Positions 16,463-23,568 of a stretch of 64,000 nt of DNA are shown here, piece by piece. Within the stretch, counting starts at the first letter, position 1. Each line of letters starts with the position of its first letter. The notes under the pieces were generated by a model. The model ran no database searches. It saw nothing but the letters and a program-made list of their open reading frames with translations, and was not told the origin of the DNA. A program made the translations under genes and the position numbers. Source of the stretch: an uncultured Acidimicrobiales bacterium (GTDB lineage: Bacteria > Actinomycetota > Acidimicrobiia > Acidimicrobiales > SZUA-35); NCBI GenBank assembly GCA_937922785.1, contig CALAJQ010000025.1, forward strand, positions 62,001 to 126,000. The letters run 5' to 3'.

Positions 16463-18160
16463 GTGACGGCCGATCCCAACTCAATGTCGATTGCCGTGCC
16501 CCACAAGCGTTGGCCGCGTCGTCTTGCAACCTCTGTTGTAGCCGGTCTGGTATTGCTAGTTGGGGCATGGGCCATCGATTCGGTCGTGCACCGAAATGCG
16601 GTAGCTCGCGGAGTAACTGCCGGGGGCATCTCGCTTGCCTCCTTTGACGCAGACGAGGTCCGGTTCGCGGCATCAGAGCTAACCAGGTCGATGACAAACG
16701 ATCCCTTTACCTTGACCGTTGATGGGATCGCTCTGAAAACCAATCCCGTAGATTTGGGCGCCGAGGTTGACCCCGAAGCTCTTGCGGTGGATGCCCTGGA
16801 TGCTCGACGAGGGGGCTTTGTGCCATTCCGACCCTTTCGTTGGGTCACACACCTCTTTACTGAGCAAGAAGTAGCCCTTTCGTATCGATCTGACGTTGGT
16901 CGAGTGGCAGGCGCCGTCGAACGCATTACGGTCGATCTGCTCAAACCACCGATAGAGCCTCGTATGCGGTGGGGAACAAACGAAGTGATCTTTGTTCCCG
17001 GCGCCGATGGCCAAACAATCTCAGCTCCAGAGCTTGCCAGCGCCTTAGCCACCACCTTGGAGGCGGGGCAACCATATGCCTTGGCTCTAACCAGCTTCGC
17101 GGTCTCGCCCGAGGGCGACACCGAAGCCATTTTGGACACCGCCGAAGAAATCAACGATGCCCTCCGATGGCCAATGGAAGTACAGGTCGCTGGTTCAACC
17201 GTTGAGCTATCACCGAGTCAGCTGACTAGATGGGTGCGACTTGTTCACTCGCCCGCGCCTGGCTGGGAAGTGGATGAGGAGAGGGCGCTGTCAGAACTGG
17301 AACCGCTGCTTCTGAACCTGGGAGAGCCAGATCAACAACCTCAGTTTGTGGTGGTCATGGGTAGGCCACTAATTGCTCCGGCTCGCGAAACCTTGCGCTG
17401 TTGCGGCCCTGGAACCGGTGATGCAATTCGGGCTGGGCTGTTGACCGATCGGACGCCTGGCGACACACCACCTCAACCGGTGGCGCTTAAGGCTCGTGTC
17501 ACAAGTGGCCAGGTCGGCATGGAGGAGATGCTCCAACTCGGGGTTGTTGAAGAGGTCTCGACCTTCACAACCAGCCACCCTTGCTGCGCAAACCGGGTCA
17601 CGAACATTCAGTTGTTCGCCGACACAATTCGTGGCTCACTAATTTTGCCCGGTCGGGAAATGAGCCTGAATGAGACGGTCGGGATGCGCAAAGCCGAAGA
17701 CGGCTATTTGGCCGATGGGGCCATCGCTCAAGGGGTTCTAGAACCCCAGGTTGGCGGCGGTGTGTCTCAGGTGGCCAGCACCTTCTTCAGTGCCGCCTTT
17801 TTCGCAGGTCTGGATTTCGAGGAGTACCAATCTCACTCGCTTTACTTCAATCGATACGAGCGAGGCCGAGAGGCCACGATCTCATGGCCAAAGCCGGACC
17901 TTCGGGTGTCGAACTTCACTGATCACGCCGTGCTGGTCTGGACTTCATACACCCCTACGTCGATCACAGTTTCCATGTACTCGACCGATCACATCGAAGT
18001 GTCTGAAGTTGATCGCCAAGACTCATCGGTGGGCCAGTGCACAAAGGTGACCACGACGAGAGAAAGGCGCTATCAAAACGACATCGTCGTGACAGATACC
18101 GTGTTTGCCCTCTATAGACCAGCAGAGGGTCTTGACTGCAATGGCGATCCGACCAACTAG
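16463..18160 (+). CDS. VanW-family protein with one N-terminal membrane anchor
   Basis: About 565 aa: short basic N-terminus, one transmembrane segment (LATSVVAGLVLLVGAWAI), then repeated extracytoplasmic domains of the type preceding VanW (NDPFTLTVDGIALKT and the later AGSTVELSPSQL), and a C-terminal VanW domain from ~res 380. Its core motif is GGGVSQVASTFFSA; the usual Cys before Gln (GGGxCQ) is Ser here. VanW proteins are linked to the cell wall and vancomycin clusters but have no settled biochemical role. Several Cys pairs (CCGPG, CCANR) could form disulfides. Start uncertain: GTG 16463, ATG 16484 or TTG 16436; none has a Shine-Dalgarno sequence. Confidence 0.8.
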   Translation: MTADPNSMSIAVPHKRWPRRLATSVVAGLVLLVGAWAIDSVVHRNAVARGVTAGGISLASFDADEVRFAASELTRSMTNDPFTLTVDGIALKTNPVDLGAEVDPEALAVDALDARRGGFVPFRPFRWVTHLFTEQEVALSYRSDVGRVAGAVERITVDLLKPPIEPRMRWGTNEVIFVPGADGQTISAPELASALATTLEAGQPYALALTSFAVSPEGDTEAILDTAEEINDALRWPMEVQVAGSTVELSPSQLTRWVRLVHSPAPGWEVDEERALSELEPLLLNLGEPDQQPQFVVVMGRPLIAPARETLRCCGPGTGDAIRAGLLTDRTPGDTPPQPVALKARVTSGQVGMEEMLQLGVVEEVSTFTTSHPCCANRVTNIQLFADTIRGSLILPGREMSLNETVGMRKAEDGYLADGAIAQGVLEPQVGGGVSQVASTFFSAAFFAGLDFEEYQSHSLYFNRYERGREATISWPKPDLRVSNFTDHAVLVWTSYTPTSITVSMYSTDHIEVSEVDRQDSSVGQCTKVTTTRERRYQNDIVVTDTVFALYRPAEGLDCNGDPTN

Positions 18161-18194
18161 GTCAATTAGCGACTAGCTCCCACAAGATGGTTCC

Positions 18195-18212
18195 TGATAC
18201 CGGTGTGGTACC
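18195..18212 (+). promoter_or_regulatory. Heptamer pair TGATACC-N4-TGGTACC upstream of the 208-aa gene (SARP-type site)
   Basis: Two heptamers with 11-bp periodicity lie 9 nt upstream of TTTAAT (18222-18227), a 5-of-6 match to a -10 element that itself lies 6 nt before an in-frame GTG at 18234. Direct repeats on one helical face next to the -10 is the geometry of SARP/BTAD activator sites. Similar pairs occur at 19020 and 22179. Confidence 0.5.
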
Positions 18213-18227
18213 CATAGCCCTTTTAAT

Positions 18228-18854
18228 GTGTGTGTGGACTACCAAGCCCAGGCCAGAATTCAGAAACAGTTTCGAGCGCTCGTAACTGCAATTCGGCCAT
18301 CGATCATTTGGACCATCGACGGAGTCACACAGCCACGTGACCTTCTTGATGACGATGGAATCATTGGTTGGCAAGTTGGGCTCGGCTCTATTGAGGCTCA
18401 GCTTGAGGGAACCACGGACCCGTCCTTGCTGGCCTTGGCTGACTGGATCAATCGTGAACAGGAATTAGAGAAGTCTCGCTGGAAAAACCCTCGATTTGCG
18501 TTGGCTCAGGCTCGGGACGTGTTTGGTTCCAAATCGTGGCAAACAACCCGTGACCAGGCATTACTGGGTTGTTGGCTCGATAATATCGACGCAGCCTTGG
18601 TCCGATCTCCAGCTACGCACCGAAGTCCACTCCTCAGTACTCAGCGCTACGCCAGCCACTTGTCTCGCCTGCTAAAGAACGAGGCGCTTGCCGACGGCGT
18701 CAGGAATCGCCTTGAGAGAATTACCCAACTTGACCCGGCGCAAGAATCTAGAGAACCGATCCTGAATGATCCTCGGTTTGTAAACAGATCCGATTTGGCC
18801 ATGCTTGACTGCTGGCTTTGCTCAGCTCCATCGCAGCAGGCTGCAGCGGTATAG
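18228..18854 (+). CDS. Unknown 208-aa protein, next to the BTAD regulator
   Basis: I do not recognise a family. It is soluble, helical-looking and Trp/Arg-rich. A degenerate internal repeat is visible: NPRF...TTRDQALLGCWL (~res 86-120) and NDPRFVNRSDLAMLDCWL near the C-terminus share a DxAxLxCWL core. The first ~60 residues (RALVTAIRPSIIWTIDG) may be a separate module. The start is GTG 18228 or the in-frame GTG 18234; the latter sits 6 nt after a TTTAAT -10-like element and would be leaderless. The upstream heptamer pair resembles the one before the large regulator, so this gene may be one of its targets. Confidence 0.6.
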   Translation: MCVDYQAQARIQKQFRALVTAIRPSIIWTIDGVTQPRDLLDDDGIIGWQVGLGSIEAQLEGTTDPSLLALADWINREQELEKSRWKNPRFALAQARDVFGSKSWQTTRDQALLGCWLDNIDAALVRSPATHRSPLLSTQRYASHLSRLLKNEALADGVRNRLERITQLDPAQESREPILNDPRFVNRSDLAMLDCWLCSAPSQQAAAV

Positions 18855-18966
18855 AACCCAAAAAATCCGCTTAGAAAGCCCAATATTGCTGGTCTACCAA
18901 GGTGGGTGGTAGTCAGAGTCAGCGGCGATGAGCCTGACCACACACCCCTCTTGGAGGACATCCTTA

Positions 18967-18989
18967 CTTCCTGGGTTACCAACAGGAAG
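18967..18989 (+). terminator. Weak inverted repeat in the 301-bp gap before the regulator
   Basis: CTTCCTG-9 nt-CAGGAAG, a 7-bp stem without a T-tract. The rest of the 18855-19155 gap contains the heptamer pair at 19020 and an in-frame upstream extension of the regulator, and no other gene that I can support. Confidence 0.3.
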
Positions 18990-19019
18990 CCTGGAACCTA
19001 CGGAGAAATTATTCAGTCG

Positions 19020-19037
19020 CGGTACCACGTGAGTACC
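19020..19037 (+). promoter_or_regulatory. Heptamer pair CGGTACC-N4-GAGTACC upstream of the BTAD regulator
   Basis: The heptamers start 11 bp apart (19020 and 19031). Read with the next base, both contain GTACCACG. They lie about 120 bp before the regulator's first canonical start, suggesting autoregulation. A clear -10 is not visible at the expected 7-9 nt. Confidence 0.45.
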
Positions 19038-19155
19038 ACGACTGAATCAACAACGAACGACTCGCGCGTGCTATCACAGTAGAACGAGTTATCAAGCGCC
19101 TTTATCAATCCGATCGAAACTGATAGGAGAGCTTTGCCGCGCGTCCGGTCTAACT

Positions 19156-21939
19156 GTGTGTGTCTCCCCTACCGGCTTCGGCAAGACGATACTTGCCCAA
19201 CAGCTGGTAGAGGGCGCGATCTCTGCAGACAACGACACCACCGCCGACGCTACAAACAAGGCCGTCTTCAACAAGGTGTTGTCATTAAGTCCTGACGATC
19301 ATGCGGCGGTGTCGGCAGCAGTTTCAAACATGACAGATCGCACTAGATCCCTAATTGTCATTGATGACGCCACCACTGACTGCCTTGCCCTCTTGGACCA
19401 AATTGATATTCCCGCCAACAATAGTGTTGTTGTTTTCAGCCGGCATGAGCCGCCCCCCGCGATGCTTCAGAGGCAGCGAACGACCTACCTCGGCGTGCCT
19501 GAGCTGCGGTTCAGCTACCCAGAGTTGGTTCAACTTTGTGGAGAAGCCGTCAACCAAGAGAAGGCAGAACCCCTTGCACTAGTGCTGGACTCGATGACAG
19601 CGGGTTGGCCAGAACACGTCGTTCGGGTCCTGTCAGCTATGTCGCTTCATGGATATGAACCGGAGTCGGCTCATCTGCTTATCTACGACGGCCACCATCT
19701 CGACGATCTCATCAATCGCTGCATGGACAGTCTGAGTCCTACCTTTCAGGAAGGGCTGGAACAGCTTTCGCACCTGCCATCGTTTTCTGCCGGTGCGGCA
19801 AATGCATTTGTTCCCGGCCTGGCGGCAGAAGCAACCAGGTCCGGGTTCCCTCTCTACCGAGGCCGGGGCGGCGCTTTGGAGATGCCGATGCTCTTGCGCG
19901 AGCACCTGAAACGTCGATCGACCTTGACCGATGAGTCGGCAACAATTCTGGCGCCCCTTCTGGTGGCAACTCTTGGTGTGCCCGATGCCTTAGGTTCGCT
20001 GTTGTCCGCAGGTGCAACTGCTCAAGCAGCAGCAATTGTCTGCCAGATGTCTCCGAACCAACTGGCTGCGTCAAACCAAGCGAACATGCTTGGAATCTTC
20101 CGGGCAATCGAGCGGACCGAGCCAGATAACCCGAGCGTTGTTCTACGCAGGGCAATAGTTCACCGCAACATGGCTCAGCTCAAAGCAGAGCGCGAGGCCG
20201 TGGAAAGCGCCTTGGATATCGCACGACGTATCGGGGACACCGACGAAGAGTTAGCTGCGGAGGTTGCGCTACTAAGAATTGACCTACGCCACATTGATCA
20301 AGCCCAAGCCGAAGCATGGCTAACCAGGCTTGAAGAAAGCTCAAATACATCAAGTAGCTCCCCCGTTGGAATCGGGCTTCGCGAACTTCGAGCGATGGTC
20401 CTCGAGCAGAAGGCCGATCTGCAATCTATTTACCGTTCGATCGAGCTTCTCGCCGAGCTGGCATCGGAATGGGAACACATCGGAGACCGGGCACGCTCGG
20501 CACAACTACTGCGAATGATGGCAGCTGGGCCGCTGAATACGATTGGGGATTATCAAGAAGCCCGGATAACTCTCGACCGAGCGGCAAAACTGGTCTGGGA
20601 CAATCCAATGGGGATGGCCGTTACGTCTCAGTTACTCTGCCGCTTTCTTGCTCTGGTCGGTGACTCTGACCGATTCGAGACCGAGCTCGCCAGGGCCAGT
20701 GGACTCATCGACGCAGTCGATCTTCGCTGGATGAGCGGCTATCTAGACTGGGCCGTTGTCCATTGCAGTCTGCTAAAGAATGACAGACAAGCAGCAGAGC
20801 GTGCGCACAAACGTGCAATCGACAGACTGGGCGAATTGTCGAACGACGATACTGGCGTGATCTTTTTTGCCGAATCTGCAGCGGTGCTAGCAGTTCTCGG
20901 TTCAGATGATCTAGCTCGCGACTGTCTAGACCGATCCTTGCGTCAAAGTTCGCCCAATCACATCGAAGTCGCGGTTGCCTCGATCGTGGTGGAGGCACGC
21001 ATCGGCGACGCCAAGTTGGTAGAGGCCAAGGCGGCGGAGCTTAAAGCCACTGGCAACCTGGCGCACGAAAGGTTGTGGCGGGTGGAGCTGGAGCAACTAG
21101 TTGCGCTGCAACGAATGGGGATGGGTGACGCAGACTTCTCTTCAGCGGTCGCAGAACTCCGCTCTAATAGCGAGGAACTGGGACTAGCCCGTTTAGTTGA
21201 AGCGTTGTTGCCCCAGGTGCCTACGCAAGAGCCTGTCCACGGCGCCCCGCCGCAGACTTCGACCGACACCCAGATCGAGCTACTCGGGGAGTTCAGAGTC
21301 AGGGTTAACGGTGAGGTTCTTGAGCTGGCTCCGGGCCACGTGACCACACTTTTGAAATTGCTCGCCGTTCGCGGCGAGCCCATGGCAGTCGAGGTCGTCG
21401 TTAGCAACCTTTGGCCCGACGCCGACATCGGAGTGGGCAAGCGCAGACTGAAGAACGTGGTAAGCAGGCTGCGTCATGCGGTGGAGAACCCCATCATTGA
21501 GAGGCTTGGAGAACGAATTTCGCTTGCTGACAATGTCGGGACCGACCTTGCAGCTTTTCGCAGTGCCGCCAATGCCGCGGTAAGACCAAACGATGGCCGA
21601 GGGCTTGGAGCATGTATCGAAGCCCTGAACCTCTACACCGGCCATCTACTCCCGACCGACCTCTACGACGACGAAATCACGCGAGAGCGAGATGCTTTGC
21701 GCGCTGTCGCTCTGTCGGTGTTGGAAATGACGCTCGAACACGCTGCCGGCGGAGGAGTTTCGCCAGCATGGTTGTTGCAGACAGCTATGAGACTCGAGCC
21801 TGACTCGGAGGTGCCCTTCCTCAAGATCGAGGCGATAGCCGATTCAGCAGGCTCAACAGAATGTGCCGCCGCAGCACATTCTCAGGCTCTTGCGCTAGCT
21901 GAAGACCTAGGCATCTTTCTCGACCCCAGACCTGTCTAG
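19156..21939 (+). CDS. Large AfsR/MalT-like transcriptional regulator: P-loop ATPase, TPR region, C-terminal wHTH-BTAD
   Basis: 927 aa from the GTG. Walker A is SPTGFGKT at residues 4-11 (MalT-type, A/SPxGxGKT) and a Walker B-like SLIVIDDA follows at ~60. Residues ~250-690 are helical TPR-like repeats. Residues ~705-790 (QIELLGEFRVRVNGEVLELA ... LKNVVSRLRHAV) form an OmpR-type winged helix, and ~795-927 a BTAD domain, the DNA-binding and activation module of SARPs. Here it is C-terminal, unlike AfsR, where it is N-terminal. The homologous-looking frame continues upstream (SKLIGELCRASGLTV) with no ATG/GTG/TTG start, so the N-terminus is unsettled. Heptamer pairs nearby suggest autoregulation and local targets. 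Confidence 0.85.
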   Translation: MCVSPTGFGKTILAQQLVEGAISADNDTTADATNKAVFNKVLSLSPDDHAAVSAAVSNMTDRTRSLIVIDDATTDCLALLDQIDIPANNSVVVFSRHEPPPAMLQRQRTTYLGVPELRFSYPELVQLCGEAVNQEKAEPLALVLDSMTAGWPEHVVRVLSAMSLHGYEPESAHLLIYDGHHLDDLINRCMDSLSPTFQEGLEQLSHLPSFSAGAANAFVPGLAAEATRSGFPLYRGRGGALEMPMLLREHLKRRSTLTDESATILAPLLVATLGVPDALGSLLSAGATAQAAAIVCQMSPNQLAASNQANMLGIFRAIERTEPDNPSVVLRRAIVHRNMAQLKAEREAVESALDIARRIGDTDEELAAEVALLRIDLRHIDQAQAEAWLTRLEESSNTSSSSPVGIGLRELRAMVLEQKADLQSIYRSIELLAELASEWEHIGDRARSAQLLRMMAAGPLNTIGDYQEARITLDRAAKLVWDNPMGMAVTSQLLCRFLALVGDSDRFETELARASGLIDAVDLRWMSGYLDWAVVHCSLLKNDRQAAERAHKRAIDRLGELSNDDTGVIFFAESAAVLAVLGSDDLARDCLDRSLRQSSPNHIEVAVASIVVEARIGDAKLVEAKAAELKATGNLAHERLWRVELEQLVALQRMGMGDADFSSAVAELRSNSEELGLARLVEALLPQVPTQEPVHGAPPQTSTDTQIELLGEFRVRVNGEVLELAPGHVTTLLKLLAVRGEPMAVEVVVSNLWPDADIGVGKRRLKNVVSRLRHAVENPIIERLGERISLADNVGTDLAAFRSAANAAVRPNDGRGLGACIEALNLYTGHLLPTDLYDDEITRERDALRAVALSVLEMTLEHAAGGGVSPAWLLQTAMRLEPDSEVPFLKIEAIADSAGSTECAAAAHSQALALAEDLGIFLDPRPV

Positions 21940-21952
21940 CTTCGCGGTGGGC

Positions 21953-22078
21953 CTAGATGGTCCAGATGTTTGCGACGAAAAGGCCCATGTTGGTGGCCAG
22001 AGCTAGGGTGATCATGAGGAACAGTGCTGCTAGGGCGGCGGCGATTGCTGGAACGGTGGTCTTGGTTGCTGTAAGCAT
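21953..22078 (-). CDS. 41-aa single-pass membrane peptide
   Basis: A small ORF (MLTATKTTVPAIAAALAALF...) with one hydrophobic helix at residues ~9-36 and a short C-terminus ending VANIWTI. AAAGGAT lies about 9 nt before the ATG, a good Shine-Dalgarno sequence. It is convergent with the BTAD regulator (13-nt gap). About 100 bp upstream is the heptamer pair CGGTACC-N4-TGGTACC, followed 7 nt later by TATCAA. Position, size and this putative site recall AfsS downstream of AfsR, but the sequence is not AfsS-like. A longer in-frame start (22186) exists but lacks a ribosome site. Confidence 0.55.
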   Translation of the reverse strand: MLTATKTTVPAIAAALAALFLMITLALATNMGLFVANIWTI

Positions 22079-22151
22079 TTTGATTGATCCTTTGTTGCCC
22101 CGGCTACATGGCTGGGGGTTGGAGTTGGTATGGATCATCAAAGTTGGAGAC

Positions 22152-22196
22152 GGTACCGCCAGCGGTTGATACGACGCTGGTACCACGGAGGTACCG
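22152..22196 (-). promoter_or_regulatory. GGTACC heptamer cluster between the membrane peptide and the reductase gene
   Basis: On the minus strand: CGGTACC (22196-22190), 4-nt spacer, TGGTACC (22185-22179), 7 nt, then -10-like TATCAA (22171-22166). A further CGGTACC sits at 22158-22152. The orientation and spacing relative to the minus-strand peptide match those of the 18195 site relative to its gene. The plus-strand reductase gene at 22339 could also be served. Confidence 0.5.
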
Positions 22197-22338
22197 CGGG
22201 TAACTAACAGCCGAGTAGGCCCCTAAATATGGGAAAATCCGATGCTCAATCTTTGTGGGTTACAACTTCAATCTTTCTGAATTCACCAGCAGCCCGGATC
22301 GAACGGTGGCTGGTATTGGCGTGTAGGTTTGTCTGCTG

Positions 22339-23562
22339 ATGAGCGATGCCGCCCAACCTGAAATAGTCGATCTCTGCATCGTTGGTGCCGGACCCGCTGG
22401 CTGTGCGAGTGCCATTTCTGCTTCCGCTTCAGGGCTGAGTGCAGTGGTAGTCGACAAGGCCACGTTCCCGCGCGAAAAGTGCTGCGGAGACGGCCTCACC
22501 GCTGGTGCGTTGCGAGTGCTCGAAGAGTTGGGTTTTGACCCCTCAACTGTTCCTAGTTGGAAGGTTGTCAACGACGTAGTGGTAAGCGGCCCCTCCGGCA
22601 AAGCGGTCACCTACCAATTGCCCGCCGGGGCCGGCCAGTACGCAGCGGTAGCCCGACGGGTCGAACTAGATCATGAGCTTGTGAACCTCGCCCGGTCTTC
22701 CGGAGCCGACATTCGCGAGGCCACTTCGGTCAAAGCCGTATCGCCAGCGGAGGACCACATCCTGGTTGATCTTGATGACGGTTCAAAAGTTGCGGCCCGG
22801 TACGTGATAGCGGCAGATGGAATGTGGTCAACGGTGCGCAAGTCGCTAGGGCTAACAGCTGCGAACTACCGGGGTGACTGGCATGCGTTTCGGCAGTACT
22901 TCACGAACGTAAACCCCGATGCCACAAACGGCCTCTACGTCTGGTTCGAGCCAGACATCACCCCCGGTTACGTCTGGTCTTTCCCTTTGGGTGATGGCTC
23001 AGCCAATGTGGGGTTCGGGATCCAGCGAGACAAAGGCATTGCGATCCAGGAGATGAAAACTCTCTGGCCGGACCTTCTTCAAAGACCTCACATCGCTGCT
23101 GTTCTTGGGCCCGACGCCACACCCGAGGGGCCACACAGAGCCTGGCCAATTCCCGCGCGCCTCGGCAAGTTGGAGCTGACGGGTCCTCGCACGTTGTTTG
23201 TAGGCGACGCCGCAACCGCAACGGATCCCATGACCGGCGAGGGAATCGGTCAAGCGCTTGAGACCGGCATCGAAGCAGTCCGCGCAATTGTTGCGGGCGG
23301 CACCGAGATGGACGTCAGAAAGCGTTACGAACGCGATCTGAAGCGCTCGATGGTTAAAGACCACGCATTAGCACGAACACTTAGCTCACTGCTTGGCAAC
23401 AACACCATCGCTAACGCAGCCGTGGCGCTTACAGGCGTCACGGACTGGACTAGGCGCAACTTTGCTCGATGGCTGTTTGAGGACTATCCACGTGCAGTTT
23501 TGGGCACGCCGCGGCGCTGGAACCGGAAGATGTTTTCAAAGCCGGGCGCCTACCGAAACTAG
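22339..23562 (+). CDS. Geranylgeranyl-reductase-family FAD-dependent oxidoreductase
   Basis: A 407-aa flavoprotein with N-terminal dinucleotide fold CIVGAGPAGCASA, the family signature FPREKCCGDGLTAGAL, and the FAD-binding VGDAATATDPMTGEGIGQAL near residue 290. Family members saturate isoprenoid chains; the mycobacterial relative MenJ reduces one isoprene unit of menaquinone, which fits an actinobacterium. Archaeal-type lipid or chlorophyll roles are unlikely here. TAGGTT lies 9 nt before the ATG and there is no Shine-Dalgarno sequence. The upstream 400-bp region holds the membrane peptide and GGTACC heptamers. It ends 6 nt from the convergent pyruvate carboxylase gene. Confidence 0.88.
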   Translation: MSDAAQPEIVDLCIVGAGPAGCASAISASASGLSAVVVDKATFPREKCCGDGLTAGALRVLEELGFDPSTVPSWKVVNDVVVSGPSGKAVTYQLPAGAGQYAAVARRVELDHELVNLARSSGADIREATSVKAVSPAEDHILVDLDDGSKVAARYVIAADGMWSTVRKSLGLTAANYRGDWHAFRQYFTNVNPDATNGLYVWFEPDITPGYVWSFPLGDGSANVGFGIQRDKGIAIQEMKTLWPDLLQRPHIAAVLGPDATPEGPHRAWPIPARLGKLELTGPRTLFVGDAATATDPMTGEGIGQALETGIEAVRAIVAGGTEMDVRKRYERDLKRSMVKDHALARTLSSLLGNNTIANAAVALTGVTDWTRRNFARWLFEDYPRAVLGTPRRWNRKMFSKPGAYRN

Positions 23563-23568
23563 AACCGG

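Noticed and set aside
21957-22169. 70-aa plus-strand ORF antisense to the membrane peptide
   Set aside because: It mirrors the hydrophobic minus-strand ORF, has no ribosome site, and its C-terminal part runs into the heptamer site; the minus-strand frame is better supported.
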